DNA of 64,000 bases from Streptomyces sp. TG1A-8 (GTDB taxonomy: Bacteria > Actinomycetota > Actinomycetes > Streptomycetales > Streptomycetaceae): NCBI RefSeq assembly GCF_030499535.1, contig NZ_JASTLB010000001.1, positions 6,138,001 through 6,202,000 on the forward strand, written 5' to 3'. The notes under the pieces are model-generated. The model was not told where the DNA came from, ran no database searches, and was given only the letters and a program-made list of their open reading frames with translations. A program made the position numbers and the translations under genes. Shown here one piece after another: positions 8,713 to 19,260 of this stretch. The first letter of the stretch is position 1; each line of letters starts with the position of its first letter.

Positions 8713-8746
8713 CTGCGGGCGTGGATGCCGGCATCCACGCCCGCAG
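8713..8746 (+). terminator. Perfect 34-nt palindrome terminator
   Basis: Seventeen bases on each side of 8729/8730 are perfectly complementary. It starts six bases after the MerR-type stop codon and separates it from the convergent monooxygenase remnant, so it may work in both directions. Confidence 0.7.
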
Positions 8747-8909
8747 CAGGCCGCCCCGTCCGCCACCGGTGGCGATGGCGGGACAGGTGCGGTGAGCGGT
8801 TCCCGCGGGCCGGGCCGAGGGGCCGTGCAACGGCTGTCACGCGGTGCTTCCTCCCTGCGGCGCGGAAGGGCCGGGTCTCCCCGGTGCCCTTGCGCGCACG
8901 GCGGGCGTC

Positions 8910-9662
8910 TCATCGGGGCTGCCGGTGTCCGGTGAGCATGTCGACCAGGCTGTGGGGTGCGTTGCCGCCGAACATGAGTTCGAGCTGACGGGCGGCGTCC
9001 GCGGCTTCCGCGGCGCTGCGGGGAAACATGGCCCGCTCGTATCCGGTGAGCGCGGCCTCGACGTCGTCGGGGTGGGCGGCGATGGCCCTGCCGAGTTCGG
9101 CGCCGTCGTACATGGCCAGGTTGGCGCCCTCACCGGACGGGATCATGAGGTGGGCGGCGTCGCCGAGCAGGGTCACCCCCGGCACCCGGTCCCACCGGTG
9201 CTCGACCGGCAGGGCGTTGAGGGGGCGCAGGACCGGCGCGGTCTCGCCGTCGGTGATCAGCGCGGTGAGCTCCGGTGCCCAACCGTCGGACTCCCCGGCG
9301 ATCCGCGCGGTCGCGCTGGCGGAATCGATGAAATCGACGACGGCGAACCAGTCCCGCGGCTCGGACAGCGCCACGTAGGTGTGGAGGGTGCCGTCACTCT
9401 CCCGGTGGGCCTGGATCCCCTTCCCCGGCGCGAGCGCGAAGAGCGACCCGCCGCCGGCCGCTTTCGCACTGGCGGGGTGGCGGGTGTCACCGTCGAACAG
9501 GTAGGTCTCGACGAACGACGTGCCGACGTACTCGGGTGTGGCGTCGGAGAGCAGCGGCCGGACTCGTGACCACGCGCCGTCCGCGCCGACCAGCAGGCTC
9601 GTGACCACGGTGGTGCCGTCGGCGAAGGTCGCCTCGTGGCGGCCGTCACCGAGCGTGCGGAC
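8910..9662 (-). pseudogene. FAD-dependent monooxygenase, N-terminal half deleted
   Basis: About 250 residues match the C-terminal two thirds of TetX/PHBH-class flavin monooxygenases: LLVGADGAWSRVRPLLSDA (GADG motif), GVTLLGDAAHLMIPSGEGAN (the GD FAD-ribityl motif), and the C-terminal helix GYERAMFPRSAAEAADAARQ. The N-terminal Rossmann segment with GxGxxG that starts every member is missing. Homology stops near 9662, where the frame runs into sequence belonging to a TetR-type gene on the other strand. No ribosome site precedes the remaining part. Without the FAD-binding N-terminus the product should be inactive. Confidence 0.85.
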
Positions 9663-10171
9663 GCCGCCGGCGCGACCGACGCCGTCGTCCCCGCCGCTCT
9701 GGCCGTCCAGTCCGCCGGGTCCGCGAACTCGCCGCAGGACGGCATCCGCGCCGTCGCGCTCGGGCTGTTCGACGCGATCGACGCACATCCGTGGCTTGCC
9801 GCGAGCTCTCCCGCAGCCCCTGGGGACCCGTGACGCCGCGGATCTTCGAAAGCATCGGCCGGCGGGTCCGCGCGCTGGGCGTGCCCGAGGGCAGCTGGTT
9901 CACGGCGACCCCGGCGTTGATGTACCACATCCTCGGCGCCGCCGGCCAGAACGCCGCGAACACCGCGAGCGCCCGCGCTCTCGGGCCCGAGGTGGACCGC
10001 GCCGCGTTCCTCGGCGCCGTGTCGACGGCGTGGAAAGAGCTCGACCCCGGGGATTACCCCTTCACCCGGGCCGTCGCGGACCAGTTGCGCGGGCACGACG
10101 ACCGCGAGCAGTTCCTCGCCGGAATCGATCTCGTCCTCACCGGCATCACGGGCATCACCGCCCGCCGGTAG
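9663..10171 (+). pseudogene. TetR/AcrR-type regulator remnant, N-terminus lost and frameshifted
   Basis: Two plus-strand frames together encode a TetR C-terminal ligand domain: first DGIRAVALGLFDAIDAHPWL, then after a one-base shift near 9800 RELSRSPWGPVTPRIFESIG through to FLAGIDLVLTGITGITARR at 10171. The N-terminal helix-turn-helix is absent. The remnant begins where the monooxygenase remnant ends, so one deletion probably removed the 5' ends of a divergent regulator/oxygenase pair. It is certainly not functional as a DNA-binding repressor. Confidence 0.8.
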
Positions 10172-10197
10172 CCGGCCGGTCACTCCCGCGCCGCCCC

Positions 10198-10230
10198 GGC
10201 GGCGGCCCCGCGCCGGGCGGGGCCGCCGCC
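10198..10230 (+). terminator. 14-bp GC hairpin after the TetR remnant
   Basis: Perfect arms at 10198-10211 and 10217-10230 with a 5-nt loop, 26 nt past the TetR remnant's stop. It is probably the original terminator of that gene. Confidence 0.6.
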
Positions 10231-10362
10231 GCGGCCGCTCGGACCCGGACCGGTCCCGCGCCCGCGCCCGCGCCACGAGTCCGCCACCGGGCCCGGTGTT
10301 CCCCGGTGGCCGTGCGGGGGCCGCCGGCCGCCCCGCGGGGAAGGACGCCGCCCTGTCCACTC

Positions 10363-11043
10363 GTCGACGCGTGGCGCGGCCCGCTTCACCCCCTGATCAA
10401 CAACGCCGGCGTGGTCACCGGTGGCCTGGAACGCACGCATGAGGGCTGGGAGCTGCAATTCGCGACGAACCATCTCGGCCACTTCGCCCTGGCCACCGGC
10501 CTTCACGACGCCCTGGCCCTGGGAGCGGCCGACCGTGGCGGAGCACGGATCGTCTCGGTCAGCTCGACGGCCCACATGCGTTCCGGCATCGACTTCGACG
10601 ACCTCCACTTCGAGCGTCGCCGCTACGACCCGCAGATCGCCTACGCCCAGTCGAAGACGGCGAATTCCCTCTTCGCCGTCGAGGCGACCCGTCTGTGGGC
10701 GTCCGATGGCATCGTCGCCAACGCGGTGAACCCCGGCGGTGTCGCGACGGGACTGCAGCGGAACTTCACAACAGAACAGAGGGAGTCGCTCGACGCGGCC
10801 GAGGCCGCCGGAGTCTTCACCTACAAGACGGTCGAGCAGGGGGCCGCCACCAGCGTCGCCGCGGCCGTCGCCCCCGAGTTCGCTCACTCCGGAGGCCACT
10901 ACCTCGACGATGCGCAGGAGGCCTACACCGTGCCGGACGACGCCGACCTCGCGCAGCACCCGCACGGTGTCAAGGAATGGGCGCTCGACCCCGCCACCGC
11001 CAAGCGCCTCTGGACCGTCTCGACCGGCCTGCTCCGCGCCTGA
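10363..11043 (+). pseudogene. Short-chain dehydrogenase, N-terminus deleted
   Basis: About 226 residues match classical/atypical SDRs: DAWRGPLH, the NNAG motif (LINNAGVV), the catalytic Ser segment (IVSVSSTAHM), the YxxxK motif (YAQSKTAN), and the substrate loop VNPGGVATGL. The TGxxxGxG dinucleotide-binding segment that begins the family is missing, and upstream in-frame sequence is low-complexity. No start codon with a ribosome site exists at the boundary. This is the third gene in a row lacking its 5' end. It is probably inactive because NAD(P) cannot bind. Confidence 0.8.
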
Positions 11044-11770
11044 CCTCTCCAGGTCACGCGGGCTCCCGCCGTCGTCGAGCTCGACGGATCGGGGGCTCCG
11101 GCAGCTCTTGCTCGACATGCCGGACCTGACAGGGAAGTCGTCACCGACCACGCCGCGCAGACCACCGGGCGACAGGACCTGGGGCCGGCCAGGCGCGGGC
11201 CAACGTGGACTCGCCCGCACCGGAGGCGCCGATCGGCGCCCACGGCTCCGGTACGGGCACGGGCACCGCCTCCGGGCCGCCGCGTGCCGTCGCCCCGTCC
11301 CCGTCCCAGGAGGCCGCGGCAGGAGGCACGAAGGCGCACGGCAACGGGCGGCCGCTGCCCTCCGGGGAGTGCGACAAGTTCCCGCCGCGCCTGCGGCACG
11401 CCGCCTCCGGCTCCGTCGGCGCGCCCCGTGAGTCGCGCCAGGAGGCCGGCCACGTCCTGGAGGAGCTCGCCGGGCGCTCCACCGGGGCCACCACCCAGCA
11501 CCGCCGTACCCTGCGCATGTCCTGGCAGGACAGGGACGGCACCACCGGGAAGCCCACGACCAGTACGCACACGGAACGGTCCCGGCCGGCGCTGCGCGAC
11601 TACCGTGAGCTGGCGGCACGACTGTTGCACGGCCGAGCGGTCCGCTTCGGCGGCTCCGTGCGAAGCGGTTGTCGAGCCCGCCTCGCGCGGGGCCGCTCCG
11701 GCGTGCACCCCCGGCCCGGTGCCCCGTGCTCCGCTACCCTCGGGGGCAGCGACGGGCGACGGGGGGCTCG
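11044..11770. other. Spacer with a weak coding trace
   Basis: No gene is convincing. A plus-strand frame from about 11205 to 11640 has unusually high GC3 and could be a decayed secreted protein (Gly/Thr/Ser-rich start, then GRPLPSGECDKFPPRL), but it has no ribosome site and no recognisable fold. TACCCT at 11735-11740 is a possible -10 for the CHAT gene. Confidence 0.3.
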
Positions 11771-13051
11771 GTGGACGATCGCGGGGAACCGGTGCCGGCC
11801 GACGGCAGGATGGTGCTGGCGCGTCGGCTGGCCGGACTGCTCGAGGAAGTCCGGCGGCTGCCGGGGCTCGGTGGTTTCCAACGTCCCTTGCCGGCCACGG
11901 ATCTGCGACGCGCCGCCGCCCTGGGACCCGTCGTCACCGTCAATGTGACGCAGCGCCGGACGGATGCGCTGATCGTGACGCCGGACGAAGTCTCCCCGAT
12001 CCCGCTGGGCTTCACGGCCGGGGACGTCCGTGAAACGGCCTATGCCTACGTGGAGGCGGTGGAGCGGCACCAGAGCCGGCTCGCGGCCCTTGAGGAAGCG
12101 GACGCCGCTGCGCAGGAGACCTTCAACGCCAGGACCTGCACGGCCTACCAGCAGGCGGCGGTCGCCCTCGTCGAGGCCGAGGCGGTGATGGAGAGTGCGC
12201 TGACCTCGACCCTTGAGTGGCTGTGGGAGGCGATCGGCCGGCCCGTGCTCGATGCCTGCGGCTTCCGGGAGCCGCCCGGAGAGGGCCGGCCCTGGCCTCG
12301 GCTGTGGTGGTGCCCCACGGGCCTGCTGACCCTGCTCCCGCTGCATGCCGCGGGCCGGCACGGCGAGGCGGGGCAGAGCTCACTGGACCGAGCGGTGATG
12401 TCGTACACGCCCTCCCTGCGCGTGCTGATCGAGTCCCGGTCGTGGGAGCGGTCGACCGTGCCGGGCGGCATGCTCCACGTGGCACTGCCCGAAACCCCGG
12501 GCCAGCGGGACCTGCCCCACGTCGAGCGCGAGGAGGAACTGCTGACGGCGCTCTTCGGAGCGGACTGCACCACGCTGAAGGGCCCCGCGGCGGACCGGAC
12601 GTCGGTACGGCGCGGGCTGGCCGTCCACCGCAGCGTCCACTTCAGCTGCCACGCCACGTCCCATCCCCTGCGTCCCGCCTCCGGAGGGGCGCTGCTCAGC
12701 GACGGCCTGCTGACGACGGGCGAGATCGCCGCGAACCACCGGCACCGCGACTTCGCCTTCCTCTCGGCGTGCAAGACGGCCCTGGGCGGACTGCTGGTGC
12801 CGGACGAGTCGATGACGTTGTCCGCCGCGCTGCACTACACGGGCTACCGGCATGTGATCGGGACACTCTGGTCCGTCCGGGACGCCGTCGCCGCCGAGGT
12901 GGCCGAGGACGTCTACCGCGACCTGTGGCAGGACGGCGTGTTCCGCCCCGACCGCGCCGCCGCCGCACTGCACGGCGCCGTCCGCAGGCTGCGGGACGCC
13001 TCGCCGCACGAGCCGAGCCACTGGATGTCCTTCACCCACACAGGTCCCTGA
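11771..13051 (+). CDS. CHAT-domain caspase-like protease, first gene of a CHAT/TPR operon
   Basis: 426 residues from GTG 11771, with a GGGGGG ribosome site and a candidate -10 (TACCCT) 30 nt upstream. The N-terminal 150 residues are helical linker (MVLARRLAGLLEEVRRLPG). The CHAT protease domain fills residues about 190-426. The likely catalytic dyad is His294 in VHFSCHATSH and Cys334 in FAFLSACKTALGG, followed by GYRHVIGTLWSVRD and the family's terminal HWMSFTHTG. CHAT proteins normally carry long TPR arrays on the same chain. Here the TPR half is a separate gene at 14023 that stops where this one would continue, so the two may form one split enzyme. The Cys-rich protein gene follows after 16 nt. 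Target proteins are unknown. Confidence 0.88.
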   Translation: MDDRGEPVPADGRMVLARRLAGLLEEVRRLPGLGGFQRPLPATDLRRAAALGPVVTVNVTQRRTDALIVTPDEVSPIPLGFTAGDVRETAYAYVEAVERHQSRLAALEEADAAAQETFNARTCTAYQQAAVALVEAEAVMESALTSTLEWLWEAIGRPVLDACGFREPPGEGRPWPRLWWCPTGLLTLLPLHAAGRHGEAGQSSLDRAVMSYTPSLRVLIESRSWERSTVPGGMLHVALPETPGQRDLPHVEREEELLTALFGADCTTLKGPAADRTSVRRGLAVHRSVHFSCHATSHPLRPASGGALLSDGLLTTGEIAANHRHRDFAFLSACKTALGGLLVPDESMTLSAALHYTGYRHVIGTLWSVRDAVAAEVAEDVYRDLWQDGVFRPDRAAAALHGAVRRLRDASPHEPSHWMSFTHTGP

Positions 13052-13067
13052 ACCGGAAAGCCACCCC

Positions 13068-13397
13068 ATGCCCGTACCCCTGCCCGCCGCGCTCCCCTAC
13101 GCCGAGGAGTCCGAGCCCGCCTACGTCCAGCACGTCGCCGAGCACTTCGAGTTGCGACCGTACGGCAAGGGCCTGCTGCTGGCCTGCGGCCCCTGCCCGC
13201 GCTGCGCCGCTCCCCTGGAGATACCCGTCGTCCTCACCACCGTCCGCCTGATGTCGTGGCGTGCTCCGGCCCGCCCGGGTCCGATCGAGGTACCGATGGC
13301 GTGCAACTGCGACGAGGACCACGACCACCGCCCCGACGGTGTGACCGAGGGCTGCGGAGCCTTCTGGCTGCTCGGGGTGCCGGCGGAACTCGCATGA
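13068..13397 (+). CDS. Small Cys-rich, probable zinc-binding protein
   Basis: 109 residues from ATG 13068, 16 nt after the CHAT stop. Cysteines cluster in ACGPCPRCAAPL (residues about 44-55) and CNCDEDHDHRPDGVTEGCG (about 79-97), a spacing that could bind one or two zinc ions together with the His residues. No signal peptide or membrane segment is present. I do not recognise the family. Its stop overlaps the next start as ATGA (13394-13397), so it is translationally coupled to the membrane protein. Position inside the CHAT/TPR operon suggests an adaptor or sensor role, which is inference only. Confidence 0.75.
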   Translation: MPVPLPAALPYAEESEPAYVQHVAEHFELRPYGKGLLLACGPCPRCAAPLEIPVVLTTVRLMSWRAPARPGPIEVPMACNCDEDHDHRPDGVTEGCGAFWLLGVPAELA

Positions 13398-14026
13398 CCG
13401 GCCCACGACGTCCCCTGCCCGCCACCCGGCCGGCCGGCGCCTCCGACCTGCGGCGCCTGCGGGAACACCGCAGGCTCCTCCAGGAGGCCGTGCCCCGCGT
13501 GCGCGAGGCCGCCCTCGCCTGGCGCAACGGACTCGCGGCCCTGCTCGCCGCCCTGGTGGGCTTCGGCCTCGTCAAAGGACGCTCGGACATCGGTCAGCTC
13601 ACCGACCGCTGGGCCGCCGCCGTGGGCCTGCTGCTGCTCGCCGCGCTCGTCTGCGGCGCCCTCGGCGCGATGCAGCTCCTCCTCGCGGCTCACGGCAGAC
13701 CACGCGCCCTCGACCTGCCGTCCGCCCTGCCCCGGCCCCTCCTGGAACAGCGGGAGGCCGCCGACGCCGCACGGCAACTGCGCCGGGGCATCGCCCTGAC
13801 CCTGCTGTGCACGGCCCTGCTCGTGGCCGCGGTCGGCGCCACCTGGTACGGCCCCGCGGAGGAGAACGGCCTGATGCGCTTCGACACCCCTGGCGCCAAG
13901 GTGTGCGGCACCGTGCGGCGTGTCTCCGGCGGCGAGGCCGTGGTCAGGACGGGCGACGGCGAGGTGGTCGTACCGCTCGCCACCTTGCTGGCGATGGCGC
14001 CGGTGAGCGACTGTCCCAAGGGATGA
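13394..14026 (+). CDS. Three-helix membrane protein of the CHAT/TPR operon
   Basis: 210 residues from ATG 13394, which overlaps the previous stop by four bases. Three hydrophobic segments are visible: GLAALLAALVGFGLV, AAAVGLLLLAALVCGALGAM and GIALTLLCTALLVAAVGATW. An Arg/Glu-rich cytoplasmic N-terminus precedes them, and a loop of about 45 residues separates helices two and three. The C-terminal 50 residues (AKVCGTVRRVSGGEAVVRTG, ending SDCPKG) form a small strand-rich domain with two Cys, probably outside the cell. Its stop overlaps the TPR gene's ATG, again as ATGA. It may anchor the TPR/CHAT pair at the membrane or be an effector or substrate of the protease; both are inference. Confidence 0.8.
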   Translation: MTGPRRPLPATRPAGASDLRRLREHRRLLQEAVPRVREAALAWRNGLAALLAALVGFGLVKGRSDIGQLTDRWAAAVGLLLLAALVCGALGAMQLLLAAHGRPRALDLPSALPRPLLEQREAADAARQLRRGIALTLLCTALLVAAVGATWYGPAEENGLMRFDTPGAKVCGTVRRVSGGEAVVRTGDGEVVVPLATLLAMAPVSDCPKG

Positions 14027-16383
14027 CGAGGACGACTGTGCGAGATCCGGTCCGTACCTGTGCCGAACTGCGCCGGACCTTCGAGGAGTTCACCCGAACC
14101 GGGGACGTCTCCCCGCTGCTCGCGCCGGAGACGACGCGGCGGCTGGTGGATCTCATGGAGTGGATCGGCGAGGCGGGGGAGGAGCGGGGCGGTCCTCTGT
14201 TCCTGCGCGTGGCCAGGCTCATGGCCTGGGTCCACATGAACCGCTGGCACGACGACCCGAGCCGCGAAGGCGCCTCCGGGGAACTCGACCGGGCTCTCGC
14301 GACGAGCTTCCTGCTGCCCTACGGCCAGGGCGCACCGCAGCCGCTCGACGGGCTGGTCGACCGTATCCACCGGGCCCTCGTGGCCGACCCGGCCGACCCG
14401 GTGCTGTTCCAGGACGCCGCCGGCGATCTGCTGGCCATGGCCGACCGCTACGGCTGCACGGGCGCTCTGGGCCACGGACTGCGTTACACGACGCGGGCCC
14501 TGGAACTGGTGTCCGAGGACGAGCCGCTGTGGGCCGTGGTGGCCCTGAACCTCTGCGCCGCCGTCCTGGTCGAGTGGCGCCTGACCGGGGGATCGGAGCA
14601 CCTCGTCCCGGCCGCGGACCGGGGGCTGCGGGCACTCGACCGGCTGCAGACGTCCGACGCGAACCTCGCCGCACACCTGCACCAGTTGGGCCGTCTGCTG
14701 GTGATCCGCCACGCGACGGGTTCCAACATCGAGGACGTGGACCGGGCGATCGAGCTGTACACGCGCGCGGTCGGCATCGACGCAGCCCCCGGGGAACTCG
14801 TCCGGCAGATCCTCGGGGAACTGGGTCTCGCCTGGAAGGAACGCCACCGCGTGAGCGGGCGGCGCGGTGACCTCGACCGGGCGATGGACGCGCTGAACCG
14901 GGTCGTGCCCGAACGGGGACCGCTGGGGGCGGCGTCCCATGCGGCCGCCGACGCCCTCGCCTCCTGCTGGGAGGAGCGGGCCGGCCACACCGGCGAAGCG
15001 GACGATCTGCGGCACGCGCTGCGCCTCCGGTCGCTCCTGGCCGCCGAGCGCGGAGCTCCGCGGGACCTGATCGATCTGGCCGGGGTGCAGGAGCGGCTCT
15101 TCCAGCGTTCGGGCCAGGCCGAGCTGCTCGACGCGTCCATCGACCACTACACCCGGGCCGAAGCGGCCGATCCCGGTAACGCCACCGCGCTCATCGGCCT
15201 GGCCTGGGCGCTCAAGTTGCGCTTCGAGCACTTCGGCGACGGGGCCGACCGCGACGACGCGGTCTCGGCGGCCCGGCGGTCGGTCGACCTGACCCCGCCC
15301 GGCCACGGCAGCCTGGGGCGCCGACTGGCGATTCTCGCCTCCGCGCTGACCACCCGGGCGCAGACGACGGGGAACACACCGGATCTGGTCGAGGGGCTGG
15401 AGGTCATCGACCGGGCACTCGCCCTCCCGGACCAGTCCGACGAGGACCGGGCCCTGCAGCTCTTCAACAAGTCCGCGCTGATCGCGGTGCGCCACGAGCT
15501 GATGGACGACGCCGAGGACGACGACCTGCAGATCGGGTTGTGCCGTGGAGCGGTGGAGTTGCTTCCCGACGGACATCCGAAGAAGGGGATGTACCGCACG
15601 AACCTCATCTCGGCCCACCTGCAGCGGTACCGGCGCACGGGCCGCGAGGACGACCTGGAGGCCATGCTCCGGGCCGGGGAGCTGGCGCTGGCCGAGACGC
15701 CCGCCGATCACCCCCGTCGCCTGGGAATCCTGTCCAACACCGCATTGGCGCTGCTCGGTTCCGTCGAGGGCGGCTTCGACGGGGCCAGGCTCCGCCGCAC
15801 CGTGGAACTCCTCACCGAAGCACTGACGTTCACCGCGGAGGGACAGCCGCTCGACGCCATGCTGCGGGTCAACCGGGGCACGGCTCTGCGCCACTCCGGC
15901 CGGCCCGAGGACCTGGAACGCGCACTGCGGGACTGGTGCACGGCCGCGCGGAGCGAAGCCGCCTCGCCCGACATCCGCCTCACCGCGGCGACCGCATGGG
16001 CGCGAGGGAGCGCCGAACTGGGCCGCTGGGACGAGGCCGTAACCGCCTACGGCCTCGCCGTCGACCTGTTGACGTCCGTGGCCGGCCTGCAGCTGGAGCA
16101 CGCGGACCAGGAGTCGCGACTGACGGACTGGGCCCCGGTCACCTCGGAGGCCGTGGGTGCCGCACTGGAGGCCCACGATCCGGACAGGGCCCTGGAACTC
16201 CTGGAGGCAGGCCGCTGCGTGCAGTGGAACCACCAGCTGCGCAACGCCGGTGAGCTCGCCCTGCTGGCCGACTCCCGGCCGGATCTGGCCGCGGAGATCG
16301 AACGGACCTCGGCGGCCCTGGGGGTCGTGTGGTCCGAGGCGGTCGTGCCCGGGCTTCCCGGCGCTCCCGCCACACGTGCATGA
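14023..16383 (+). CDS. TPR-repeat protein, apparent N-terminal half of a TPR-CHAT protease
   Basis: 786 residues from ATG 14023 inside the preceding ATGA overlap; GTG 14038 is an alternative. Almost the whole chain is helical TPR-like repeats of the kind found in front of CHAT domains: DVDRAIELYTRAVGIDAAPG, RAMDALNRVVPERGPLG, ASIDHYTRAEAADPGNATAL, DDLEAMLRAGELALAETPAD, GRWDEAVTAYGLAVDLL. It ends with ALELLEAGRCVQWNHQLRN and DLAAEIERTSAALGVVWSEA, the helices that in full-length TPR-CHAT proteins directly precede the linker to the protease. No CHAT domain follows and the last about 15 residues look unrelated. The missing half is encoded upstream at 11771. The chain could recognise a trigger and hold the protease in check. 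Confidence 0.85.
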   Translation: MTRTTVRDPVRTCAELRRTFEEFTRTGDVSPLLAPETTRRLVDLMEWIGEAGEERGGPLFLRVARLMAWVHMNRWHDDPSREGASGELDRALATSFLLPYGQGAPQPLDGLVDRIHRALVADPADPVLFQDAAGDLLAMADRYGCTGALGHGLRYTTRALELVSEDEPLWAVVALNLCAAVLVEWRLTGGSEHLVPAADRGLRALDRLQTSDANLAAHLHQLGRLLVIRHATGSNIEDVDRAIELYTRAVGIDAAPGELVRQILGELGLAWKERHRVSGRRGDLDRAMDALNRVVPERGPLGAASHAAADALASCWEERAGHTGEADDLRHALRLRSLLAAERGAPRDLIDLAGVQERLFQRSGQAELLDASIDHYTRAEAADPGNATALIGLAWALKLRFEHFGDGADRDDAVSAARRSVDLTPPGHGSLGRRLAILASALTTRAQTTGNTPDLVEGLEVIDRALALPDQSDEDRALQLFNKSALIAVRHELMDDAEDDDLQIGLCRGAVELLPDGHPKKGMYRTNLISAHLQRYRRTGREDDLEAMLRAGELALAETPADHPRRLGILSNTALALLGSVEGGFDGARLRRTVELLTEALTFTAEGQPLDAMLRVNRGTALRHSGRPEDLERALRDWCTAARSEAASPDIRLTAATAWARGSAELGRWDEAVTAYGLAVDLLTSVAGLQLEHADQESRLTDWAPVTSEAVGAALEAHDPDRALELLEAGRCVQWNHQLRNAGELALLADSRPDLAAEIERTSAALGVVWSEAVVPGLPGAPATRA

Positions 16384-18632
<2,249 letters not shown>

Positions 18633-18737
18633 CCTTCCCGGTCCGCAGTGATCGCGATCCGGTGCGGTCCGCCGACGCGCGGACGAGCGGTTCACGACGT
18701 GGGCGACTCCACCTGCTGACCGGTACTCACCGCCTCG

Positions 18738-18770
18738 AGGGACCCCAGCCGTGCGTCGGCCGGGGTCCCT
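18738..18770 (+). terminator. Terminator hairpin after the GH62 gene
   Basis: AGGGACCCC at 18738-18746 pairs with GGGGTCCCT at 18762-18770, and GCC/GGC extends the stem inside the loop. It is followed by GTCCTTCGT. It lies 106 nt after the stop codon. Confidence 0.65.
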
Positions 18771-19122
18771 GTCCTTCGTGGACTTCCATCGCGGGCGCGG
18801 ACCGAAGCACTGCGACGCCACCGGGGACACCGCCCGCCGGCCGTGACGTGCCGTGGATGCCGCACGTTTCGTCCGGGTCGCCGGTCCGTGTCGCCCTCGC
18901 CTCCTCGGCGCGGCGTCTTCCCCGCGGCGACCGCGCGGGCACATCCTGCGGTGCACGGGGAAGGGAGACTCGCCCGAACCGACCCCTTCCCGACGACCCC
19001 GCACGTGGAGCGCGTGGCGATCTCGGAGTCCGTCGAGAAGGACCACTGACCCGCCGGTACTCCGCGGGCGACACCTCGGCCGACCCGTTTCCGGGCCACC
19101 GCGGGGCCGGATAACCGGTCCG
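18771..19122. other. Intergenic, nothing recognised
   Basis: About 350 bp of GC-rich sequence between the GH62 terminator and the antitoxin operator; no ribosome site, repeat or gene-like frame was found. Confidence 0.35.
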
Positions 19123-19148
19123 GTGTCATCGCCGTACGGCGATGACAC
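19123..19148. promoter_or_regulatory. 26-nt perfect palindrome over the start codon of an RHH antitoxin
   Basis: Thirteen bases on each side of 19135/19136 are perfectly complementary, and the ATG of the RHH protein (19142) lies inside the right arm. Ribbon-helix-helix antitoxins bind such palindromes to repress their own operon, so this is a likely autoregulatory operator. Confidence 0.6.
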
Positions 19149-19260
19149 TCCGACTCCCCGACGATCTTGACGCGAAGCTCACCGGGCGTGTCCGTCGTGA
19201 GCGCCGCAGCAGGCAGGAACTCGCCGGTGAGGGCATCCGGCTCAACGGCGTCGGTACCAG
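19142..19260 (+). pseudogene. CopG/Arc-type RHH antitoxin fragment without a toxin
   Basis: The first 34 codons read MTLRLPDDLDAKLTGRVRRE followed by RRSRQELAGEGIRL, a clear ribbon-helix-helix DNA-binding unit. After that the frame loses similarity to any antitoxin and runs on as low-complexity sequence into the convergent metallophosphoesterase gene. No toxin frame (Fic/Doc, PIN or RelE type) follows. The operator palindrome at the start is intact. This looks like a toxin-antitoxin locus that lost the antitoxin C-terminus and the toxin; a short free-standing RHH repressor remains possible. Confidence 0.55.

Noticed and set aside
7078..8746. The GTGGATGCCGGCATC string at about 7079 and within the palindrome at 8713-8746 as a repeat pair
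   Set aside because: The first copy is coding sequence of the kinase gene and only 15 bases match, a chance level for this composition.
11205..11640. Possible NucA/NucB-like nuclease trace (GECDKFPP)
   Set aside because: Only a few residues match, the catalytic motif is incomplete and there is no start or signal peptide; kept only as a weak coding trace.
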